Source: Molossus alvarezi (lineage: Eukaryota > Chordata > Mammalia > Chiroptera > Molossidae). From it: a stretch of DNA of 64,000 bases. A model generated the notes under the pieces. It had not been told where the DNA came from and ran no database searches. It was given only the letters and a program-made list of their open reading frames with translations. Within the stretch, counting starts at the first letter, position 1. Each line of letters opens with the position of its first letter. The DNA is taken from positions 130,127,430 through 130,191,429 of the forward strand of contig CM073908.1 in NCBI GenBank assembly GCA_037176705.1. The letters run 5' to 3'. The position numbers and the translations under genes are program-made. Shown here in pieces: positions 46,909 through 56,292 of this stretch.

Positions 46909-48230
46909 GTTTGTTTTCAGTCTCAAAATTTCCTATGCCCTGTAATCTGTTTTTGTACTTCTGATACTGTGAGATAAATTCTGTATATTCCTATAACACA
47001 GTGCCTCCCACAACAACAATGTAGGTATAGCTTATAGAATGATATAAATAGGTTCCTGCCAGAACATTTCACCACTTGTTTATACAACTCTTCAGACTAG
47101 ACAAGATTATCTCATCTGTTATTTAATATATAGTTTGTCCAGTTGTTCCTAATGTTACTGAAAATACATCATGGCAACAGAGGTGATTTCCTTCCTCTCA
47201 AAGTGTCTCATTTACATGATGGAAATTATGGAGTCTGGTAAAGTTCATTGGATGATATTTAACTGAGAATTACTTCCCTTGGATTTACTCATTCAGAGAT
47301 GGTTGTTCATTGATCCAGTTGTCCAGTAGGGTAGAAACACAAGCCAAGTTGATGTGTCAGGCTTAGCATGTCGGTCTTTGGTTTCCAAGATTTTTTTCCT
47401 GTGTTAATGCCTACTAGGCCATATGGGAAATTTCCAGCAAGTGATGTGTATGTTAACAAAACTGTCACTAATGACATGGGCTTGAAGACAGTGGTGGCTC
47501 CAATCTTGCAATGGAGGGTATTGGCTAACTTAATTAAAATTTGCCCTTCAGTCAGGGTAGCTTGGAGTCATTGTCTGACATGTGCTGTAGGATATGAACT
47601 GAGAATCAGTGCATGTCCCTTAGGTGAGAATATGAAGCAATCTATAGAATGTAGCACATTGGTTTTCCTCAAAATCACTCATTTTGTTCACCACCTTCAG
47701 TGTCTGCGGGACTTTGCACCACATGTGTGGGGCATACAGTTTCTTTCAATTTTTAAAGAAATAATTGATGGTCTTTAGTCACTGTACTGCTTCTTCAGGT
47801 ATTTTTCAGGTACCTGAAAGAATATTATGCTCATGAAACTCAGTCTTCTCCTCAAAAGGCTTGATGACCTCTCCTCTGTGCTCCCATTGCCTGCTCCTTT
47901 GCTAGATGACACTTAATTTAGCCAGGATAAAATGGATTGGATACATTTCTATCTGGATAACTCGCCCTGTGTTCATTCCACTTAAGACTCTATAGTCATT
48001 GTGCAACATATGATGCAGGATATGCAAATACACCCAGCAGCATATTCCCTGTGTAAGGAAAATAAAGGTACTCTTTTGTGTAAAGATAGTAATGGTTTCC
48101 CAGAACTGCTTCTCCTGAGGTGACTACCTTCATTTTCTGCCGAGCTTGGCCATAATCAGTTAGAACAGGCAGTCCATCTCATAATTGTACTGCTATATCT
48201 ATTGCTCTTTACCCATGGATCTGAATCCCT
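46909..48230 (+). repeat. Unclassified array, higher-order unit 3
   Basis: P block near 46909-46960 (TATGCCCTGTAATCTG). Monomer anchors are GATATGAAC at 47591 and GATATGCAA at 48019, 428 bp apart. A 136-codon open frame (47368-47778, plus strand) runs through it. It shares the pattern SHC-x2-CA-x2-YE with a shorter frame in unit 2 (45727-45912). The expected next P block near 48230 is not recognisable. Confidence 0.65.
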
Positions 48231-49740
48231 GCTATTCAGGTATTTGATGTCTGTCTAGTTAAAACACCAGTGATTGTAGCATGGCTTGAAATTTTTTAAT
48301 CCATTGCATTAATTTTCTCCAATATCATGTTCGAAGTTCACATTGTACAGCACTTACTGAATAATGCTAAAATTAGCCCCAAATTCATGTACCTACCTGA
48401 GAAGAATGGGCAGTCTACCAACTCAATGTGGTGCAGATTCAGGTATTCCTTTGAGGTTAAGAGAAGCATCAAGACCATGGGGCTGAAATCCTTCTGTTCA
48501 AAATGTACAATGCTCTCTCCTTTAACTCCACTCTTTCCCAACTTGATGGCAATAAGCTGCTTGCATTACAATGCTTTGCATTTGTCAATCCCATAATCAC
48601 TTGACCTTTGGTAAAATCATTCAGCATTGGCTAGACAATAAACACAACACACCTGAGATAATGGTCTTCACCAGTCTGGAGAAGAATAACTAGTGAATCA
48701 TTTCATTATAGTTAAATATTTCACATCTTCTTTACATTCTGTGGGAATGCCAATTTTTTCAAACCCCTAGGAATGCCTTTTTTCTTAAGCACTCAATGAC
48801 CTTTCCCTATAATTTTTTGCTGGGTGGTCCCCCAGGTTGATGGCAGTGAAGGTGCTTGACTGAGAAACCATTGGGTATCACAAATGTCACCTTCACTGTT
48901 ATCACCTCTTATAGCACATGCTGGACCATCACCCCTATCAAACATTTGTTCATGTGCATCTCTAGTCCTGAAAAAAATTAGTGGTGTTTGATGACCTCTT
49001 GTATAAGTCCCCATTACATGTCACTGGTCTTAATGGCAATTAAGGTGGCTGGTTTAGCATTGCCTGGATTACTATCCCCAGAATTACTCATATTATAGTC
49101 ACTTCTCTCATGGACCATTGGAGCTATTTTCAAGTAGGTTCTTCAGGCTGTGAACCTGTGCCCCACTGGATGCCAACTGGCTTGATGACAGTACAGGTAC
49201 CAGTCTAAGAATCCAGCAGACTAGTTTTCCTCAGGATCTGTTGCATTTTGTTCACCACCTTCAGCTTCTGGTGAAATTGGCCACAATTGTCCCTAAATTT
49301 ATGTACTTTATTAGGCTTTGACAGGAAGGGCAATATACCAAGTTAATGTATTGTTTCATGTATTTTAATATTTATTTATTTTTTGTTAATCTTCACCCAA
49401 GGATATTTTTACATTGACTCCTAGAGAGAGTGGAAGGGAGGGAGGAAGAGAGAGAAACATCCATGTGAGAGAGACACATTGATCAGCTGCCTCGCACACA
49501 ACCCCGAAAGGGGCCAGGTATCAAACCCACAACCCGGATTCAAACCCGAAAAAACCCCGAAACCCCTTGGTCTGAGGACCAGTGCTCCAAATGCTGAGCC
49601 AAACAAGCCAGGGCTGTTTCATGTATTCTTTAGAAGCTCTAATGAATTTCAAAACAATTATGTTTAATCCCTTCTGCTAAACCACTTAATGACCATCCCC
49701 ATAGATATTTGCTGTATGCCACCCTGCTTGATGGCAGTTA
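48231..49740 (+). repeat. Diverged continuation of the tandem array
   Basis: Monomer-like pieces recur out of strict order: CCCCAAATTCATGTACCTAC at 48378 against CCCTAAATTTATGTACTTTA near 49291, and TTGATGGCAGTGAAGGTG at 48838 against CTTGATGGCAGTTAAGGT near 49728. TTTTGTTCACCACCTTCAGC at 49246 echoes unit 3. It is more rearranged than units 1-3 and contains one VES SINE. Confidence 0.55.
49365..49614 (-). repeat. VES SINE with 13-bp perfect duplication
   Basis: Reversed VES: ATCTTCACCCAAGGATATTT tail, GA tract, CAGCTGCCTCGCACACAACC body and a head ending AACAAGCCAGGGC. Its target-site duplication TGTTTCATGTATT lies at 49352-49364 and 49615-49627. A short expansion of AAACCC/CCCGAAA repeats in the body (about 49520-49565) is unusual for the family. 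Confidence 0.92.
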
Positions 49741-49827
49741 AGGTAGGCTGGGTGTTGGCATCTTTTGTTTAGCTGGTGGAAGACTGGAGTGGCAGAGATG
49801 AAGTTCAAGAACCTGCTTTACCATTTT
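49741..49827 (+). repeat. Duplicated locus segment, second copy (left part)
   Basis: It corresponds to about 43262-43340 and ends in the target-site duplication CCTGCTTTACCATTTT (49812-49827) of L1-I. The locus resumes after the matching duplication at 55726-55741. Confidence 0.65.
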
Positions 49828-49849
49828 TTTTTTGGTTACAGATATTTCA

Positions 49850-50056
49850 AATTTTTTACCCCATTGGCACCCCCTCCCCACCCCACCCCCGCCCCGTCCC
49901 CGGCTTAGTTTTCCATATCCATTGGTCATGCATACATGCATATAAGTTCTGTGGTTTATCTCTTCCCACCCCCCCACCCCCTCTTCTGAGTGATGTCAGT
50001 CTGTGCCCTACTTCCATGTTTCTGGGTCTACCGTATTCCTCAGAGTGTGATGTTCA
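49850..50056 (-). other. L1-I 3' UTR with G-rich tract
   Basis: The plus strand is C-rich at 49870-49902 and again at 49967-49982, so the RNA sense strand carries several runs of three to five G. Such polypurine tracts are a conserved feature of mammalian L1 3' UTRs and can form G-quadruplexes. Formation here is inferred from the run pattern only. Confidence 0.75.
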
Positions 50057-53000
50057 TTATATTCCGTATATAAGTGAGATCATGTGGTATTTGTCTTTTT
50101 CTGCTTGGCTTATTTCACTTAGGATAATACTTTCCAGGTCCCTCCATGTCGTCTCAAAGGATGAGAGATCTTTCTTTCTTACAGCTGCATAGTACTCCAT
50201 TGTGTATATGTACCAAGCTTTTTTTATCCATTCGTCTACTGATGGACACTTGGGCTGTTTCCAGATCTTAGCTATTGTAAATAGTGCTGCTATGAACATG
50301 GGGGTACATATATTCTTCCTGATTGGTGTTTCAGGCTTCTTAGGGAATATTCCTAGAAGTGGGATCACTGGGACAAATGGAAGTTCAATTTTTAATTTTT
50401 TGAGGTAACACCATATTGTTTTCCATAGTGGCTGCACCAGTCTGCATTCCCACCAGCAGTGTATTAGAGTCCCCTTTTCTCCGCACCCTCACCAACACTT
50501 GTTGTTTGATGATTTGTTGATGGCGGCCATTCTGACAGGTGTGAGGTGATACCTCATTGTTGTTTTAATTTGCATCTCTCTGATGATTAGTGATGTTGAG
50601 CATTTCTTCATATGTCTCTTGGCCATTTTTATGTCCTGTTTAGAGAGGTGTCTATTCAGCTCCTCTGCCCATTTTTTAATTGGGTTCTTTGTTGTCCTTT
50701 TGTTGAGTTGTATGAGTACACTATATATATTGGAAATTAACCCCTTATCTGATACATCATTGGCAATGATGATCTCCCATACAGTGTGTTGCCTTTCCAT
50801 TTTGATGATTGTTTCTTTTGCTGTGCAGAAGCTTTTTAGTTTGATGTAGTCCCATGTGTTCATTTTTTTCCTTTGTTTCCGTTGCCTTAGGTGATGTATC
50901 AGTGAAAATTCTGCTCCCTATGATGTCCGAAATTTTGTTGCCTACATTTTCTTCTAGTATTCTTATGGATTCACGGGTCACATTTAAGTCTTTTATCCAT
51001 TTTGAGTTTATTTTTGTGTATGGTGTAAGTTGATGGTCTAGTTTCATTTTTTTGCATGTAGCTGTTCAATTTTCCCAACACCATTTATTAAAGAGGCTGT
51101 CTTTACTCCACTGTATACTCTTGTCACCTTTGTCAAATATTAATTGAGCGTATTGCCTTGGGTCCATTTCTGGGTTTTCAGTTCTGTTCCCTAATGCCTA
51201 ATTGCTCCACATTGATCTCATCTTCGGTGGAGGTCTCTTGCTCTTTCATTTGGCTTCTCGCTCTTTCATTTGGCCTCATAGAACGTGTTTGGTCTATATG
51301 CCTGTTCTTGTGCCAGTACCAGGCTGTTTTGGTTACAGTCGCTTTGTAGTATAACCTGATAACTGGAATTGTGATCCCACCTACTTTGTCCTTCTTTTTC
51401 AAGATTGCTGTGGCTATTCAGGGTCTTTTTTGGTTCCATATGAACTTTTGAAGTATTTGTTCTAGTTCTATGAAATATGTTGTTGGTATTTTGATGGGGA
51501 TTGCATTGAATCTATAGATTGCTTTGGGTAGTATGGACATTTTAATGATGTTAATTCTACCAATCCATAAACAGGGTATGTGCTTCCACTCTTTTATATC
51601 TTCCTCTATTTCTTTTTTCAATGACCTGTAGTTTTCTGCAAATAGGTCCTTTACTTCTTTGGTTAAGTTTATTCCTAGGTATCTTAATTTTTTTGGCGAG
51701 ATGGTAAATGCGATTGTTTTTTCAGTTTCTCTTTCTGTGAGTTCATCATTGGTGTACAAGAATGCTGTCGATTTCTTGACGTTAATTTTGTATCCTGCTA
51801 CTTTGCCAAATTCATTTATTAAGTCTAGTAGATTTTTGATGGAGTCTTTAGGGTTCTCTATGTATGATATCATGTCATCTGCAAATAATGACAGTTTCAC
51901 TTCCTTCTTTCCAATTTGGATCCCTTTTATTTTGTCTTCCTGTCTGATTGCTGTGGCTAAGACTTCCAGTACAATGTTAAATAAGAGTGGCGAAAGTGGA
52001 CATCCCTCTCTTGTTCCTGTTCTTAATGGAAATGTTTTTAGTTTCTGTCCGTTGAGTATGATGCTGGCTGTAGGTCTTTCATATATGGCCTTTATTATGT
52101 CGAGATATGATCCCTCTATTCCCACATTGCTGAGCGTTTTTATCAGAAATGGATGCTGGATTTTGTCGAATACTTTTTCAGCATCTATTGATATGATCAT
52201 GTGGTTTTTACTCTTCATTTTGATTATGTGGTGTATCACATTTATTGATTTGCGAATATTGTACCAGCCTTGCATCCCTGGAATGAATCCCACTTGGTCA
52301 TGGTGAATAATTTTTTTGATGTATTTCTGGATCCGATTTGCTAATATTTTGTTCAGGATTTTGGCGTCTATGTTCATCAGGGATATTGGCCTGTAGTTTT
52401 CTTTCTTTGTAGTGTCTTTTTCTGGTTTTGGAATTAGAATTATGCTGGCCTCATAGAACGTGTTTGGAAGTCTTCCTTCTTCTTGAATTTTTTGAAATAT
52501 TTTGAGGAGAATGGGTGTTAGATCTTTTTTGAGTGTTCGGTAAAACTCCCCCGAGAAGCCATCTGGGCCTGGGCTTTTGTTTGCTGGGAGAGTCTTGATT
52601 ACCTCTTCAATTTACTTAGTTGTTATTGGTCTGTTCAAGTTTTCTATCTCTTCCTGGTCCAGTTTTGGGAGACTGTGTGTTTCTAGAAATTTGTCCATTT
52701 CGCTTAGATTGTCGAATTTGTTGCTACATAGTTGTTCATAGTAGTTATTAACAATCTTTTGTATTTCCATGGTGTTGGTTGTTACTTCTCCTCTTTCATT
52801 TCTGATTTTGTGTATTTGGGTTCTCTCTCTTTGTTTCTTGGTGAGTCTAGCTAAGGGTCCATCAATCTTGTTTATCTTTTCGAAAAACCAGCTCTTTGTT
52901 TCATTGATCCTTTGAATTGTTTTTTTGGTCTCTATGTCATTTATTTCTGCTCTGATCTTTACTATTTCCTTCTTTCTACTTGCTCTGGGGTTTTCTTTTT

Positions 53001-53979
53001 GTTTGCTTTCTAATTCTTTAAGTTGTGAGGTTAGACAGTCAATTAGAAATTTTTCTTGTTTTTTGAGGTAGGCCTGTAGTGCTATGAACTTCCCTCTCAG
53101 AGCTGCTTTCGCTGCATCCCATAGATTTTGTGTTGTTGTGTGTTCATTTTCATTGGTTTCCAAGAACTTTTTAATTTATTCCTTGATCTCCTCGGTGACC
53201 CATTCATTGTTTAATAACATGCTATTTAGCCTCCATGTGTTGAAATGTCTTTGCATGTTCTTGTTGCAATTGATTTCTAGTTTCATGCCATTGTGATCTG
53301 AGAAGATGCTTTATATGGTTTCAATCTTCTTGTACTTGTAGAGATTTAGTTTGTGTCCTATCATGTGGTCTTTCTTTGAGAATATCCCATGTGCACTTGA
53401 GAAGAATGTGTATTCTGTAGTTTTGGGGTGTAATTCTCTGTAGATATCTATTAAGTCCATTTGGTCTAGTGCTTCATTTAGAGTCTCTGTTTCCTTGCTA
53501 ATTTTTTGCCTAGAGGATCTGTCCAGTGCTGTCAACGGGGTGTTGAAGTCCCCTGCTATGATTGTATTGTTGTCGATTTCTCCTTGGAAGTCCTCCAGAA
53601 GATTTTTAATATATTTTGGTGCTCCTATATTGGGTGCATATATGTTTATCAAGGTTATATCTTCCTGTTGGATAGATCCTTTCAATATTATGTAGTGGCC
53701 GTCTTTGTCTCTAGTTATGGTCTTCATTTTGAAATCTATTTTATCAGATATGAGAATTGCTACCCCAGCTTTTTATTGCTTTCCATTTGCTTGGAAAATT
53801 TTTTTCCATCCCTTCACTTTCAACCTATGTGAGTCTTTTGTTGTGAGGTAGGTCTCTTGGAAACAACATATATATGAGTCATGCTTTCTTATCCAATCAG
53901 CTACTCTGTGTCTTTTTATGGGAGCATTCAGTCCATTTACATTTAAGGTGATTATTGATATGTACTTATTTATTGTCAT
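50057..53979 (-). pseudogene. L1-I ORF2p (endonuclease-RT), broken
   Basis: The product would be the L1 endonuclease/reverse transcriptase of about 1,280 residues. The endonuclease starts at 53979 (ITLNVNGLNAPIKRHR, ETYLTTKD) and contains the AGDFNTPL catalytic region near 53570. The RT carries [33 protein letters not shown] and the FADDM active-site motif near 51880. The C-terminal domain ends at 50057. One frame is kept from 53979 to 51178, broken by stops at 53773, 53311, 52612 and about 51418. The frame changes downstream. A roughly 100-bp foreign patch lies at 51192-51291. The first stop (TAA at 53773-53775) is shared with L1-II. Confidence 0.93.
51192..51291 (-). other. Patchwork insertion within ORF2 of L1-I
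   Basis: At the position where L1-II reads CCACTGGTCTATATG (57414), L1-I has about 100 extra bases. 51194-51258 is identical over 65 bp to 54823-54887 (start of ORF1). A partial repeat of CTCTTTCATTTGG follows. 51272-51292 is identical over 21 bp to 52447-52467 (ORF2). All segments are in the same orientation as their sources. Confidence 0.9.
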
Positions 53980-54019
53980 TTTTGTTTAGTGTGGTTCTAT
54001 TTTTTTTCCCATTTCTACT

Positions 54020-54917
54020 GCTAATTACAGCAGTCCTTTTAACATTTCTTGCAGTGCTGGTTTGGTGCTAATGTATTCCCTTAGCCTTTTTTTGTCTGGG
54101 AAGCTCTTTATTTGACCTTCTATTTTGAATGATAGCCTTGCTGGGTAGAGTAGTCTTGGATTCAGATTCTTGTTTTTCATGACTTTGATTACTTCATGCC
54201 ATTCCCTTCTGGCCTGTAGTGTTTCTTGTGAGAAGTCAGCTGAGAGCCTTATGGGGTGTCCTTTTTAGGTAACCTGTTGCTTATCTCTTGCTGCTTTTAG
54301 GATTCTCTCTTTGTCTTTAATTTGTGGCATTTTAATTACTATGTGTCTTGGTGTGGGCCTGTTTGGGTTCTTCTTACTTGGGACTCTCTGTACTACTTGA
54401 ACTTGAATGCCTTCTTCCTTCACCAAATTAGGGAAGTTTTCTGTTACTATTTTTTTGAATATATTCTCTATCCCTTGCTCATTTTCTTCTTCTTCGGGGA
54501 CTCCTATGATGCGAATATTATTACGTTTCCAGTTGTTCCACAGTTCTCTTAAGCTGTCTTCCTGTTTTTTAATAGTTTTTTCCTTTTGTTTTTCTGATTG
54601 GTTGATTTTTTCTACCCTGTCTTCTAATTCACTGATCCGGTCCTCAGCTTCCTGTACTCTGCTTATTAAACCTTCCAATGTGTTTTTCATTTCTGATATG
54701 TCATTTTTATCTCTTCTTGATGGTTTTCAATTTCCAATTGGCTTATTTTCAGTGTCTCTATGTCCTTACTCATGCTGTTCAGCTTCCTCAAGATCATGGC
54801 TCTGAATTCTAGCTCTGTTAACATGCCTAATTGCTCCACATTGATCTCATCTTCGGTGGAGGTCTCTTGCTCTTTCATTTGGCTTCTGTTTCTGTGTTTC
54901 ACCATTTTGGCTATCAC
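54020..54917 (-). pseudogene. L1-I ORF1p, frameshifted
   Basis: The RNA-binding ORF1 protein of L1. The N-terminal piece (54917-54687) includes [20 protein letters not shown]. The next frame (54690-54265) holds the coiled coil (RVQEAEDRISELEDRVEKIN), the RRM (NIRIIGVPEEEENEQG, ENFPNLVKEEGIQVQ) and RHIVIKMPQ. The C-terminal domain lies at about 54264-54020. The two long pieces overlap in different frames near 54687, indicating one frameshift, and a stop occurs near 54265. The domain order is complete and about 300 residues long. Confidence 0.9.
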
Positions 54918-54919
54918 AG

Positions 54920-55725
54920 TGGTCTTTGGATCCTGTCAAGATTTCCCTTGGGTGTTGGTGTTCTGCTGTTTGTGGCTCCCTCTCCTGGGTTTAGATGAGC
55001 GAGGGAGGACCCACGTTAAACACCACTGTCAAGTCTTCCTTTCCTGGTTAAAGTTGCTAGCCCAGGAAAGGTACTGTTATCCTCTAGCTTTTTGCCTGGA
55101 GGCTAGCAGTCCAGGTTACTTGATGAGTTTTGGGTTGTCAGTTGATTGAAAAATTCCCTCAGGTGCTCAGCACAAGGGGATTTCAGGAGGGTGGCACAGA
55201 TGCTGGTTGTTAATGAGCCTCAATTAGCACTTCAATGGCCCACAGGATGGGGTTGGATCTCCGAGGGAGGGGCTGCTGCCTCTTGCCAGAGCCCAGGGAA
55301 GGAGCAGTATGGCCACTGTCCTGCGTGGCTGCACTCAGCAAAAGCTCTGAACACCCCCAAATCCCGAGTGTACCGACACAGTCCCGGTCCAGTCTGCACT
55401 CCCTCTGCCAGAGCCCAAGGTGAGTGGCTGTGGCTTTTTTAGCCTCTATCCCGCTCTGTGCTGTGGAGATGCTTGGGAGTGTAACCCGCGGGCACTGCTC
55501 CCTGCTAAAGCTGCTGCCCAGCTGCTGACCGTGGGCTCCCAGCCCCCGTCTCGCGCCTTCGCAAGCCTACTGGGATGGAGTCAGTGTCCCTCGTTATATG
55601 GCCCTCGCAAGCTGCTTTTCTGTTGCTTTTTCCCGTCAATTTGACTGTGTTATAGTTGTAATTCCAGTTTGGTTCTGGCAGACCGTCTGTGTAGCTTCCA
55701 TTCACTCTGCCGCCATTTTTCTCTC
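54920..55725 (-). promoter_or_regulatory. L1-I 5' UTR/promoter
   Basis: GC-rich with several CpG sites. It begins with AAAAATGGCGGC (reverse of 55711-55722), a YY1-like motif within 15 nt of the element's end, as in known L1 promoters. This start corresponds to about 62460 in L1-II, which extends about 1.1 kb further. Confidence 0.65.
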
Positions 55726-55741
55726 CCTGCTTTACCATTTT

Positions 55742-56045
55742 AAAAGTTCCTTTAAAATTATTATTTTCTTAGATCTTTCACAAAGTTTTGGGGATGTAAA
55801 CAAGGCAATGATGGGAGAATGAGAAAATCAAAGGCCAAATATTTAAGCAGAGTAGATCTGTGATTCTGATGTTTTTTTGTTTTTTTGTCTCTATGTATTT
55901 TTTTTTTTCTGCTGGGTTAGTCTTCCTTTTTTAAAAGAAAAAATGTAATTTATGTCTTCAGTGATCATCCGATCATATCATTTTGGTATTTGCTTTATTA
56001 TACTCATACAAATGAATTGATTCAGTATATAAGACATATCACCTT
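55742..56045 (+). repeat. Duplicated locus segment, second copy (middle part)
   Basis: It matches 43340-43610: shared blocks include TCCTTTAAAATTATTA against ACTTCAAAATTATTA, AGCAGAGTAGATCTG against GTGGAGCAGATCTGG and CATATCACCTT against TGTCTCACCTT. It separates L1-I from L1-II and ends at the L1-II target-site duplication. Confidence 0.65.
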
Positions 56046-56292
56046 TTGCTTCTTTCTTTTTTTAAATTAATTAATTTATTTTTGTTACACGTTTCTCCTT
56101 TTGTCGCCACTGATTCCACCCTCACCCCCTCCCCACCCTGTCTCCACCTTTGCTGTCCAAGTTCATTATTCATACATACATGCATATAAGTTCTGTGGTT
56201 TCTCTCTCCCTACCCCTTCTTCTGGGGATTGTCAGTCTGTACCCCACTTCCACGTCTCTGGAACTACCCCGTTCCTCAGACTGTTATGTTCA

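Larger units (their letters stand above)
49828..55725 (-). mobile_element. L1-I, near full-length LINE-1
   Basis: A 5.9-kb minus-strand L1 with a perfect 16-bp target-site duplication (49812-49827 and 55726-55741). From its 5' end: 5' UTR (55725 to about 54920), ORF1 (54917 to about 54020), intergenic spacer, ORF2 (53979-50057), 3' UTR with G-rich tracts (50056 to about 49850) and a short A tail. The element begins with GGAGAGAAAAATGGCGGCAG on the minus strand, which looks like a genuine start and not a random truncation. Both ORFs are broken, so it is not autonomous. Low divergence from L1-II indicates relative youth. Confidence 0.93.

Noticed and set aside
43768..48230. Degenerate C2H2 zinc-finger array (period near 420 = 5 x 84 bp)
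   Set aside because: No Cys-x2-Cys...His-x3-His spacing or linker motif in any frame, and no 84-bp sub-period visible.
51659..52306. 215-codon plus-strand open frame
   Set aside because: Antisense shadow of the reverse-transcriptase part of ORF2 in L1-I; the equivalent shadow in L1-II is at 57827-58330.
55146..55442. Host exon or CpG-island promoter
   Set aside because: The GC-rich segment with open frames is the L1-I 5' UTR; no splice-site-bounded conserved frame was found.
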